A stretch of DNA of 64,000 nucleotides, taken from Pseudomonas sp. S30. Its GTDB lineage: Bacteria; Pseudomonadota; Gammaproteobacteria; Pseudomonadales; Pseudomonadaceae. Position 1 is the stretch's first letter; each line of letters begins with the position of its first letter. Both the position numbers and the translations under genes were made by a program. Location: NCBI RefSeq assembly GCF_016518545.1, contig NZ_JACVTO010000001.1:434001-498000 (forward strand), in the 5' to 3' direction. Below, in pieces: positions 25,438 to 33,764 of the stretch. The notes beneath the pieces are model-generated. The model searched no databases. It was not told where the DNA came from and saw only the letters and a program-made list of their open reading frames with translations.

Positions 25438-25860
25438 ATGGATAACACCGACCGTGAGCTGATCGCTCTTCTCCGAGACAACGCTCGGACGCCCGTTATG
25501 ACCCTGGCCAAGAAGCTGAAGGTTGCTCGAGCTACGGTTCAAAACCGCATTGCCAAGCTTGAGGAACAAGGCATCATCATGGGCTATACGATCCGGCTTC
25601 AGTCCGATGCTATAGAACGTGGGGTGCGGGCTATAACCAGCATCAGCATCAGTGGTCACCACGCCGCCGAGGTGAAACACGCGTTGCGCGGCCACCCGAA
25701 CGTTGTGGCGATCCACACCACGAACGGTCGCTGGGATCTCATGGCGGAGCTCCGCGCAGACACCCTGGAAGCCTTCGACAAAGCCCTCAACACAATTCGG
25801 TCCATCCAGCACATCGAGAATACCGAGACTAGCATCCTGCTATCAACCTTCAAGATGTAG
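25438..25860 (+). CDS. Lrp/AsnC-family regulator divergent from ornithine cyclodeaminase
   Basis: The ~140-residue protein has the Lrp helix-turn-helix (MDNTDRELIALLRDNARTP...KVARATVQNRIAKLEEQG) and a short RAM domain (TTNGRWDLMAELRADTLEAFDKAL). ATG 25438 gives the family-typical N-terminus; ATG 25420 is an alternative with no better ribosome site. Being 183 bp from the divergent cyclodeaminase start, it very likely regulates the cyclodeaminase-ctlX pair in response to an amino acid such as ornithine or proline. Confidence 0.87.
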   Translation: MDNTDRELIALLRDNARTPVMTLAKKLKVARATVQNRIAKLEEQGIIMGYTIRLQSDAIERGVRAITSISISGHHAAEVKHALRGHPNVVAIHTTNGRWDLMAELRADTLEAFDKALNTIRSIQHIENTETSILLSTFKM

Positions 25861-26233
25861 CCTCCGAGGTCAGTTGTGCACCACGCCACTATGACTTAGC
25901 ACATTGCTATAGATGACATTCACTTTGCTATGTACACCTGCTCTGCCTAGCAGTTTGTAGCGTTCCGATTGGCAACTATGACTGGCAAAATGACCATTCC
26001 AGCCCATCCGGACGGATACAGACAGAGGGATGAACGGTTAACGCGGTGAGATTCTCTATAAATTCATAAACTTGGTGAATGAGCTCGGTTTGAGCTTGCC
26101 TTTATAGTCTGCGCATTTACCACCACGTTCGGCTTTGTTAGCGGGCTTATAATTTATAGCATCGCGCTAAGGCTCGACCTTCTTCTCGAGGGCTGGAAGC
26201 GGTTTTTCATAAAAAAAAAATAAGAGGTGATAT
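25861..26233 (+). other. 373-bp region upstream of permease 2
   Basis: No gene is seen. TTGCTAT occurs at 25904-25910 and 25925-25931, 21 bp apart (two helical turns), a possible operator. The end has a poly-A stretch and AGAGGTGA (26223-26230), the ribosome site of the permease. Confidence 0.4.
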
Positions 26234-27649
26234 ATGTATCAGATGTGCAATTCGCAAGAATCGGCCACTAGCGATGGTCGAGAACTGAAGCGGCGTCTTC
26301 AGAACAGACATATTCAGCTCATCGCAATTAGCGGCGCAATCGGTACAGGCCTGTTCATGGGCTCTGGAAAAATGATCGCCCTGTCCGGATCCTCAATTCT
26401 TCTCGTCTACGCAATCATCGGTTTCTTCGTTTTCTGCATCATGCGTGCAATGGGCGAAATGCTCCTCGCCAACCTAGAGATGGGATCGTTTGCAGAGCTT
26501 GTCCACCATCATCTAGGCCCTCGGGCCGGCTTTATCCTCGCCTGGTCGTACTGGTTGAGCTGGGTGGTCGTAGCAGTGGGCGATGTCGTAGTAGTTGCAG
26601 GCTTCCTGCAATACTGGTTCCCTGACCTTCCCACGTGGATACCGGCCTTCGGAACCATGTTCCTTCTCGTTGCCCTGAATATGTTGGCTGTGAAAGCTTT
26701 CGGTGAGGTGGAGTTCTGGTTCGGCCTCATTAAGATCGTTGCCATCGCAGCTTTGGTGCTGACCGGCCTCTACATGGTGGCGACCTCTTACACATCCCCT
26801 GATGGTATCACCGCATCGCTCAGCCACTTGGTAGAGCAGGGTGTGATGATGCCGCATGGCGTGCTGGGCTTCCTAGCCGGCTTCCAAATTGCCATTTTCT
26901 CATTCGTGGGCACTGAGCTCATCGGCACCGCTGCCGCCGAAGCCCACAACCCTGAAAAGACACTTCCAAAAGCCATCAACACCATCCCGCTGCGCATTCT
27001 TCTTTTCTACGTCGCAGCGCTCGCTTGCATCATAAGCGTAATTTCTTGGGCCCATGTCCCAGCAAACCGCAGCCCTTTTGTTGAGCTGTTCCTGCTGGGT
27101 GGCCTGCCCGCTGCGGCAGGGATGATCAACTTCGTTGTGATGACATCCGCCGCCTCCTCCGCCAATAGCGGCGTGTACTCCGGCTCACGAATGCTGTACG
27201 GCCTGTCTCACAACAAACAAGCACCACGAGCTTTCGGCCGTTTGTCAGGCTCCGGCACTCCAACCCGCGCCTTGATGTTTTCCGGTCTGTGCATGACCAT
27301 CGCCCTGACCCTGCTGTTTGTCATCCAAGACGTAATGGGTGTGTTCACTCTGGTCTCGACTATCTCAGCAGTCATGGTGGTTGTGACATGGTCGTTGATC
27401 CTGTTCTCGTACTTGGCGTACCGACGCACTAGCCCACAAGCTCACCAGCGCTCAACTTTCAAGCTCCCTGGCGGCAGGTTTACTGCTGTGCTCTCGCTTG
27501 TGTTTCTGGTGTTCGTGCTGTGCTTGCTGGCACTGGAAGCAGATACTCGAACAGCGCTGTACGTGATGCCGTTCTGGTACATCGGCCTACTGCTGGCCTA
27601 TCAACGAAGTTCAAAAACAGCCTCCCCTGTAGCCATGGCAGCTTCGTGA
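26234..27649 (+). CDS. APC-family amino acid permease, CycA-like, copy 2
   Basis: The 471-residue protein has ~12 helices and starts its first membrane segment with NRHIQLIAISGAIGTGLFMGSGK, the AAT-family hallmark. It is a close paralogue of the permease at 7075-8493 (for example FVGTELIGTAAAEAHNPEKTLPKAINTIP). It should import a small amino acid; proline, alanine, glycine or D-amino acids are all possible. It is followed after 10 bp by a PutA-type RHH protein, which makes proline-linked control an attractive idea. AGAGGTGATAT precedes ATG 26234. Confidence 0.88.
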   Translation: MYQMCNSQESATSDGRELKRRLQNRHIQLIAISGAIGTGLFMGSGKMIALSGSSILLVYAIIGFFVFCIMRAMGEMLLANLEMGSFAELVHHHLGPRAGFILAWSYWLSWVVVAVGDVVVVAGFLQYWFPDLPTWIPAFGTMFLLVALNMLAVKAFGEVEFWFGLIKIVAIAALVLTGLYMVATSYTSPDGITASLSHLVEQGVMMPHGVLGFLAGFQIAIFSFVGTELIGTAAAEAHNPEKTLPKAINTIPLRILLFYVAALACIISVISWAHVPANRSPFVELFLLGGLPAAAGMINFVVMTSAASSANSGVYSGSRMLYGLSHNKQAPRAFGRLSGSGTPTRALMFSGLCMTIALTLLFVIQDVMGVFTLVSTISAVMVVVTWSLILFSYLAYRRTSPQAHQRSTFKLPGGRFTAVLSLVFLVFVLCLLALEADTRTALYVMPFWYIGLLLAYQRSSKTASPVAMAAS

Positions 27650-27659
27650 GGAGGCGATC

Positions 27660-27896
27660 GTGAGCTCAACAACGACTGGCATCAAACTCGACGCCCCGAC
27701 CAAGGAGCGCATCAAGGAGGCCGCAAGCCTGCTGGATCGAACCCCTCACTGGTTCATGAAAAAAGCCGTGATGTATTGGCTGGAGAGAGTTGAGGCCGGT
27801 GCCGGTATTGGGGACATGCTCAGTGCGTCGGAGTTAGACGACGATGACCGGCAAAACAGCGTGCTGAACCGGCAGCGGCTACTGGAAGTTGACTAG
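27660..27896 (+). CDS. Free-standing PutA-type ribbon-helix-helix DNA-binding protein
   Basis: This 78-residue protein begins with TTTGIKLDAPTKERIKEAASLLDRTPHWFMKKAV, which corresponds closely to the N-terminal RHH domain (about the first 45-50 residues) of the trifunctional proline regulator/dehydrogenase PutA. The beta strand (GIKLD), both helices and the DRTPHW turn are intact, but the proline dehydrogenase and P5C dehydrogenase domains are absent. It ends naturally in an acidic tail. GTG 27660 follows a near-perfect GAGGAGG at 27649-27655 and the gene is 10 bp from the permease, so it is almost certainly co-transcribed. It is likely a dimeric repressor of this operon or of proline genes. 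Confidence 0.82.
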   Translation: MSSTTTGIKLDAPTKERIKEAASLLDRTPHWFMKKAVMYWLERVEAGAGIGDMLSASELDDDDRQNSVLNRQRLLEVD

Positions 27897-27903
27897 CCAG
27901 GCA

Positions 27904-28545
27904 TCACGACCGCAGCCAACCGCTGCGTTCGTTGCTTGCATCATACGCCCAGGCGAGCGAGGCCTGAGCAATACAATGCTGGAAGCCTTCCAGTAACACT
28001 GTTTCTGCCATAGTCATCCGCTGCTCTCAACTCCACAGCAGATGTAGATCGATATCGACGATGCCTTCAGCCGGTGGTAACCGCCAGAGAAGCCCATTCT
28101 CTACGTCTTCATCTAGGAGATGCTCTGGCATACAACCAACCCCAAACCCAGCACATACAAGACGGTGAACTTCTTCGAAGCTTGAGGATAAGCCGACAAT
28201 CTCTCCGATGAGCCCATGCTGGTCGCGAAACGTTGCAAGTGGGGACAGATTGCCACCTAACTGGTCGCTGACGAAGCTCACAAAGTTTTCTCCACGCATC
28301 GCCTGAAAGGTCGTGTCATTGCGTGCGAACAACCGGCGTCGAACTCCGCAGTAAAATTCATACCTGCGGCCGAGTAAATGGCGCTGCTCCAACTTCGATT
28401 GAAGAATTCGGCAAAGCCCGAGACCTGCAGTAGCCGTTTTTTAAAGTAACGAAGTGATGATGTCGTCGCTACGCGCAACCTCAATTTCGAGCTCAACAAG
28501 GGGGTGAGCCTCATGGAAATCGCCCCACTAATGCTTCATCCCCTA
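27904..28545 (-). pseudogene. Decayed LysR effector domain, paralogue of the 20967 regulator
   Basis: Read on the minus strand in one frame the sequence gives FHEAHPLVELEIEVARSDD, a TAA stop, then a stretch leading to GENFVSFVSDQLGGNLSPL and CAGFGVGCMPEHLLDEDVENG, then a TGA stop after LHLLWS, then EQRMTMAETVLLEGFQHCI. This parallels residues ~115-310 of the LysR protein at 20967-21944. The DNA-binding domain is missing and two in-frame stops are present, so it is a pseudogene. It stands beside the permease 2/RHH pair as the functional LysR stands beside the transporter cluster, suggesting that an older duplicated cluster has partly decayed. Confidence 0.82.
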
Positions 28546-28741
28546 CGACCCAGAAATTGGGGCGCTAATTGCAGAAAATTCGCAGCCATTGGAGGGTACT
28601 TACCTCGGCCGAATCGTTGTGTATATCCGACGTAGCTAATTGACGTTACGCCATGACATAACCTTCTGGGCAACACACCTTTCTGATGCCATCGATTAAG
28701 GCGATGGTGGGTAAGCGCCCAGCGAACTCACCTTACGTAAG

Positions 28742-30279
28742 TCAGGCTGGCATCCATGGGTGCGGCAGCAATTGACCGGTCTCACTGGCTCGCTGTGTCG
28801 GCAACCGCGTCACCACATCTTTGAGATAGTCATACGGATCATGCTCGTTCATGCGCGCCGACTGGATCAAACTCATGATTCCAGCCGCTCGTTCACCACT
28901 GCGCAGCGACCCGGCAAACAACCAGTTCGAGAGCCCGAGTGCCTACGGCCGTACCTGATTCTCGACCTGATTGTTGTCGATGGGCACAGATCCATCGTCG
29001 AGGTAGCGCGTCAGCGCTACCCAGCGTTTCAGGCTGGAGTCGAGGGCTTTGACCGTGGCTGATCCGTTGGGCACCAGGTCACGCTGGGCCAGCATCCACT
29101 CATTAAGTGTGTTGCTGATTGGTACCGCCAGTTCCTGACGTATTCGCCCCCGACCTTCGTCCCTCATGTCCCGCGCCTGTCGTTCGACCTCATACAGCCC
29201 ACTGATCGAGTGCAACGCCTGTCCGGCCAACTGGCTGTTGTTCGCGACATGCAGATCGCAAAACTTGCGACGGGCGTCGGCCATGCAGCCGATTTGAGTG
29301 ATGCCTTGCTCAAAGCCAGCTTTCTAGCCAGCGGAGTCATCGCAGACCAACTTGCCGCTCCAGTCGCCCAGAATGTTGCGCGCATGTTCGCCCGCACGGC
29401 TTGGGCGGAAGTCGTATACCACGGCTTGAGCGCCGAAAACGGCGTGCTGCTGTACGCCCAGATGTAGGCCCGATGGGTTTTCGTATCGCCTGGCGCAAGC
29501 ATTTGAGCCGGAGTTTCGTGAGCGTGAATCACACCCTATTTCAGCATAGCTTCACGCAGAGCATCGACCAATGGCTGGAGTCACACGCCGGTTTGTCCGC
29601 CCCCCCCTGGGCCAAGGTCAAGCGAGCGGTGGTCAGCCCAGCGCGACCAAAGATTTTCCCTCGCCGGTATTGCGGCAAGTGATCGGCAACCTTGGCCACC
29701 ATCATGTGGGCCAACAGACTTGCGGTTGGAATACTTTTGTCGATGACCTGCGCCGGCACCGGCGCATGAGTCAGAGTTTCGCACTTACGGCAGGCCCAAT
29801 TGCCACGCACACATTGTTCGACCTTGAACACGCCTGGCGTGTAATACAGTTTTTCGGTGATATCTTCACCGATGCGTTGAAGCTGGCAGCCAAAAGCGCA
29901 TTAGGTGTTTTCTGGTTCGTGACCAACCTCCGTGGGTGGAAACTGCGGCGGCAATGGGGCACGTTTCGGCTATTGCCGTGGCTCGGCTTGTGACGAAGCG
30001 GGAAGAAGCTGTTTCAGCTCGGCCTCGATAGCTTCAAGGTCTGTATTGAGCAGGTCATCCGGCAAGCTGCCTTGCGCCGGGCTGATTTGCGCGCTGCGCT
30101 TGGCATGCTTGTGGCGTTTGAGCAGGGCGATTTCGAACTTGAATTGTTCGATGATGATTTCGTCGTTCTGGATCTCCCGACTCATCGCCTTGACCTCGGA
30201 CTGCAACTGCAAACTCCTGTGCCGCCAAGGCACGAAGCTGCTCCGGAGTCATCTGGTCAAGATTGGGCGAGAAATTCAT
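28742..30279 (-). pseudogene. tnpC: IS66 transposase TnpC, frameshifted
   Basis: The start (MNFSPNLDQMTPEQLRALAAQ, ATG 30279) and end (LLPHPWMPA, stop at 28742-28744) match a full-length IS66 TnpC, and DDE-domain pieces such as VPIDNNQVENQVRPW are visible. However the coding potential jumps among the three minus frames several times (near 30.23, 29.53, 29.28 kb). It is clearly inactive. Confidence 0.8.
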
Positions 30280-30343
30280 GCCGCCGATTGTGACAGACGC
30301 AGGCCCGAAACAACGACAAGCAGACCGGTCAAATGGTCGGCGA

Positions 30344-30676
30344 TTACAGCATGTTGATCACACCGCCTGCGCCGACGCACAGCCACGACAGGCCTAGCAC
30401 CAAAGCCAGGAGTTGTTCGCCGTCGAGTCCGACCTCGCGACCATGACGAATGCCGGGCCAGTAAAACTTGCCTTAATTCAGTCGTAGTGCGGCAAGTCAG
30501 ACGCCCACGCCATCGTGCACCAGAACTTTCATCCCGTTAGCGCAGCGATTGGCGAAGAGATAAGCGCAGTGCGGTTTCGCCACACCGAGCACCGCGATCA
30601 CTCGGGCCAATGCCGTTTTGGTGCCGGCGCGCATACCCATCGCGGTGACCAGCCAGATCGCATCGATGCGGATCAT
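30344..30676 (-). pseudogene. tnpB: IS66 TnpB remnant
   Basis: From ATG 30676 the frame reads MIRIDAIWLVTAMGMRAGTK and continues through AKPHCAYLFANRC and MKVLVHDGVGV to a stop at 30344-30346, the right length for Orf2. At least two internal in-frame stops interrupt it, one at the same position as the amber codon of copy 1 (after AALRLN). Confidence 0.75.
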
Positions 30677-30995
30677 TGAGCGACAGCCCGTATAAATTGC
30701 GCGCAGCCCTCAGGATCTGAGGTTGGCCATTTCACCGTGATTACTTGCGCGGCCATGGGCACCTCAATGATCACTGACGCTTCGGCTGGCCGTTTAGGTA
30801 CGGCCTTTAACGGAACAAATGCCGGTAGCGAGGTTGCTGCGGATTGGTCTCGATAGAGCGGCGTCCATTTGCGGATTACTTAGCAGTGATACTATAGCTG
30901 ATGGCGATACTGGACACCGTTGCGCCAGGTTGCAGGCATCCCCAAACGACTTGGGCTTTAAATGGTTTTGGATAAGAGCTTCGTTGGCGCACTGA
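30673..30995 (-). pseudogene. tnpA: IS66 TnpA remnant
   Basis: The minus strand contains a recognisable SYPKPFKAQVV segment (about 30950-30985) followed by decayed sequence that includes stops, ending at the ATGA overlap with tnpB. It is too degraded to give a protein; the outer boundary is approximate. Confidence 0.6.
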
Positions 30996-31092
30996 AATCT
31001 TGGCAATAAGGGGGATCGCGTCCGCTTAAAAATACGCGGACACCATCGCCCTTGAAGCGGGAGTGGGGAAGATGAGTTCGCCGGACGCTTAC

Positions 31093-31667
31093 CTTCCAAC
31101 CGCCATACTGCTCGCCAAACGTCAGGTGCTCGGTCGGGTTGTTGGGCGGCAGCAGGGCATAGGGGCGGCCTTGACGGGCGCGGTCCCGTCGAAAACAACT
31201 GATAGGCTTCCGCCCATGGGCTTGGAGAGACCGCCCGCCGTGCTGTCGGGCCAGACCACGCGCCGGTTCTCCAGATCGACCCAATCCCATTCGAGCCTGC
31301 AGATTTCGGAGCGGGAGCCGGCGAACTCGAATTACAGGCAAATCGCCGGCTGAATAACGTATTTCTCCAATCCTTTCGTCTCTAGCTTCTCCAATTGGCG
31401 GAAGATCAACGCTAGCTCGTCGCCGACGATGAGCCAGGTTACCTCGCCGGACGGGTGCATCGGGAAGTGGGGCACGGGTTCGTGCCGTCCAAGCGGTAAC
31501 CCAACTTCGGTCAGGTGGAACATCTCGCGTAGCATGCCCAAGGCGTTGTTTGCCCCGGCCGGCTTGCAGGCCAGCTTCTCCGTCAGCCCGGCAACTTCAG
31601 GCCGCTTCACGTCCTGCACTTTCTCGTGGTTGGTCAGCCAACTGTGCAGTGCGCACATAAGCACCAT
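31093..31667 (-). pseudogene. Broken phage/island tyrosine integrase, truncated by IS66 copy 2
   Basis: Minus-strand reading gives core-binding sequence (VAGLTEKLACKPAGANNALGM, then LREMFHLTEVG), a stop (TAA after AICL, where a glutamine is expected), then the catalytic-domain piece FEFAGSRSEICRLEWDWVDL with the first catalytic Arg in GSRSEIC, and after a frameshift LTFGEQYGGW. The N-terminal arm-binding domain and the HxxR/Tyr end are missing; the gene stops at the terminal repeat of the IS66 element. It differs from the intact integrase at 42.1-44.1 kb and marks an older island. Confidence 0.75.
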
Positions 31668-31696
31668 GCTGATTTACTCAAGCACACCAAATTTAA

Positions 31697-32545
31697 CTAG
31701 ACTGCATCCAGGCCGAACCTGTCCCGCATTCTTTGAAACTCTGCGAAAGCCTGATCGATTTCTTCTTCGGTATTCATGACGAAGGGGCCGCGTGATATAA
31801 TCGGCTCCCTGAGCGGTTTTCCTGCGAACAAAATGGCGCGCAAGCTCTTATTCTTCGTGGCAAAGGCAACCTTGCTTTCCTCCACCTCATATTGAAGCCT
31901 GGCGATTTGCCCGCTATGCGTAGGCGCAGCATTGGCACCAATGAAGCCTTCGCCTTCCAGCACAACAACGACACCGTTGTAATCCGCCGGCAATTCTTGC
32001 TCGATCAACGAATGAGGTTCGAGACGTACTTCGACCATCGTAACCTTCGCATGATTGCGGGTCGGCGAGACGTGTTCACCTGATGCCCCCGAAAACACGA
32101 GGATCTCGGCACCTGGCAGCTTCCGCCTGAGCACCCGGTCATCCTTCAATTCCTGAAAACTGGCTGGAATCAGCTTGTCTGTACGAGGCAAATTTACCCA
32201 AAGCTGCAAGGTATGGATAGGCCGGTCATCGACCGGCACCTCGTTGTGCAGCAATCCCTTGCCAGCCGTCAGCCACAGCGCCTCGCCAGGTCCAATGACA
32301 CCTTTGTTCCCGTGATTGTCGTAATGGGAGTTGTATCCGTCCAGCATGTAGGTGACTGTTTCGATGCCCCGATGCGGATGGTTCTGGAAGGCGCCCTGGG
32401 AATACCAATCTTCCATGAGCACAAGAAACGGGTCGATTTCCTCTGCGAGTTCAGGTGAGAGGAGCATCCGGTTGCGATGAACGGCTGTCCCCCCCGGGAG
32501 CATCTTGGGCGTATCAACATGCCTGACGTTTCGCGACTTAACCAC
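31697..32545 (-). CDS. Pirin-family protein (cupin)
   Basis: From GTG 32545 (GGAG eight bases upstream) the 282-residue protein shows the pirin N-terminal cupin with metal ligands in FQNHPHRGIETVTYMLDG and LLHNE, and the C-terminal cupin. Bacterial pirins (YhhW type) have quercetin-dioxygenase-like activity or act as redox-sensing partners of metabolic enzymes. It starts 13 bp downstream of the azoreductase gene, so they are co-transcribed and presumably controlled by the divergent HxlR regulator. A longer frame to 32629 overlaps the azoreductase and is rejected. Confidence 0.87.
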   Translation of the reverse strand: MVKSRNVRHVDTPKMLPGGTAVHRNRMLLSPELAEEIDPFLVLMEDWYSQGAFQNHPHRGIETVTYMLDGYNSHYDNHGNKGVIGPGEALWLTAGKGLLHNEVPVDDRPIHTLQLWVNLPRTDKLIPASFQELKDDRVLRRKLPGAEILVFSGASGEHVSPTRNHAKVTMVEVRLEPHSLIEQELPADYNGVVVVLEGEGFIGANAAPTHSGQIARLQYEVEESKVAFATKNKSLRAILFAGKPLREPIISRGPFVMNTEEEIDQAFAEFQRMRDRFGLDAV

Positions 32546-32558
32546 AGCAGTTCTCCGA

Positions 32559-33173
32559 TCAGACCTTGAGTACGACAATCTGCTGGGCAGCCGATTCCAG
32601 TGCCTGCGTGCGCTGCTCCGGCCCCGCATTCAAACCCTCCGCGACCACAACTTGAAGATCAGTAACGCCGATGAAACCGAAGATTGCACGCAGGTAGGAT
32701 TCAGCATGTTCCCAAGCGGCGACAGGCGAACCTGCCCCGTAGAGACCGCCGCGCGCGACAGCCAACACGACCTTTTTGTCCCCGACCAACCCTTGAGGGC
32801 CTGCCTCGGTATAGCGGAAGGTTTTGCCATTGATGACAATGCGGTCAACCCACGCCTTGAGTTGGCTGGGAATCGTGAAGTTGTAGAGGGCTACACTGAT
32901 GACAACTATATTCGCGGAAAGAAACTCATCGAGCAGATCGCTGCTCAAGGCTAAGTCGTGCTGCAAAGCAACGTCATGTCCGACTGCTGAGCCACTAGCC
33001 GCTGACAGATACGCTCCCGAAAGATGGGGGACAGGATTGGCAGCGAGGTCGCGGTACTTTACGGAAATTGCAGGATGAATCGCCATGAACTTCGCGACTA
33101 TGTCGGCCGAAATCTGACGGCTGGTGGAGTTCTGGCCGAGAATGCTTGAGTCGATATGTAACAGCTTCGTCAT
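32559..33173 (-). CDS. azoR: FMN-dependent NADH:quinone/azo reductase (AzoR/AcpD)
   Basis: The 204-residue flavodoxin-like protein begins MTKLLHIDSSILGQNSTSRQ (phosphate-binding loop for FMN) and includes ALYNFTIPSQLKAWVDRI and VLAVARGGLYG, hallmark segments of the AzoR family. The enzyme makes two-electron reductions of quinones and azo compounds in the cytoplasm. It is the first gene of a two-gene unit with pirin and is divergent from an HxlR regulator, an arrangement common for electrophile/quinone defence. Confidence 0.92.
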   Translation of the reverse strand: MTKLLHIDSSILGQNSTSRQISADIVAKFMAIHPAISVKYRDLAANPVPHLSGAYLSAASGSAVGHDVALQHDLALSSDLLDEFLSANIVVISVALYNFTIPSQLKAWVDRIVINGKTFRYTEAGPQGLVGDKKVVLAVARGGLYGAGSPVAAWEHAESYLRAIFGFIGVTDLQVVVAEGLNAGPEQRTQALESAAQQIVVLKV

Positions 33174-33247
33174 GATGGTTTCCGGACGATGATTGGTATT
33201 AATAGAATGCTAGGGTTAAACTCGGAACTACACAAGGAGGCACAGCT

Positions 33248-33637
33248 TTGATACCACAATCCATAGCGGTAACTGAGGAACATGGCTGCCGTGCCGCCAT
33301 ACTGGAAACGCTGGCGCGGATCGGCGACAAATGGAGCGTGCTCACGATCATGGAACTGGCCAAAGGTCGTATCCGATTCAACGAACTCAAGCGCAACGTC
33401 AAGGGCATTTCCCAGCGGATGCTGACGCTGACTCTGCGCCACTTGGAGCGCGACGGGCTGGTGACGCGCACTCAATTTCCAACGATCCCGCCGCGCGTGG
33501 ACTACGAGCTAACAGAATTGGGCCATTCGTTGCGAGCACCCCTCATGGGCCTTGGCGATTGGGTCGCGCAGAATCAACCCCGTGTTGAAGCTGCGCGCGA
33601 GGCGTTCGACAGGCGAGACAGTTCAACCGCTATCTAG
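33248..33637 (+). CDS. HxlR-family transcriptional regulator
   Basis: The 129-residue protein is a winged helix of the HxlR/MarR-like type: CRAAILETLARIGDKWSVLTIMELAKG, RFNELKRNVKGISQRMLT and LVTRTQFPTIPPRVDYELTELG. The cysteine at residue 14 (HGCRAA) is the position used for redox sensing in HxlR/QorR/HypR-type regulators. The start is a TTG at 33248 directly behind AAGGAGG (33234-33240). The 74-bp divergent gap to azoR makes this the probable repressor or activator of azoR and pirin. Confidence 0.88.
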   Translation: MIPQSIAVTEEHGCRAAILETLARIGDKWSVLTIMELAKGRIRFNELKRNVKGISQRMLTLTLRHLERDGLVTRTQFPTIPPRVDYELTELGHSLRAPLMGLGDWVAQNQPRVEAAREAFDRRDSSTAI

Positions 33638-33764
33638 TCGCCGTCTAGACATTGCATATCCACAGAATCAGTGGAAAAGCATTGATGGCATAGCAGTCGA
33701 GTAGGAGGCGGATTGACGCCCGCTGCCCTCTCTCACCACCGTGCGTACGGTTCCGGACATGGCG

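Larger units (their letters stand above)
28711..31092 (-). mobile_element. IS66-family insertion sequence, copy 2 (degenerate, both ends present)
   Basis: Inverted terminal repeats are visible at both ends: GTAAGCGCCCAGCGAACTCA at 28711 and, reading inward on the other strand, GTAAGCGTCCGGCGAACTCA ending at 31092. The 2382-bp element carries tnpA, tnpB and tnpC on the minus strand, all broken by stops and frameshifts. The flanking 8-mers (GATGGTGG and CTTCCAAC) are not direct repeats, so flanking DNA has been rearranged or the duplication has decayed. Its left-hand side interrupts an integrase relic. Confidence 0.85.

Noticed and set aside
28760-29467. Plus-strand ORFs across IS66 copy 2
   Set aside because: They are opposite the decayed tnpC; the minus-strand pieces carry transposase motifs.
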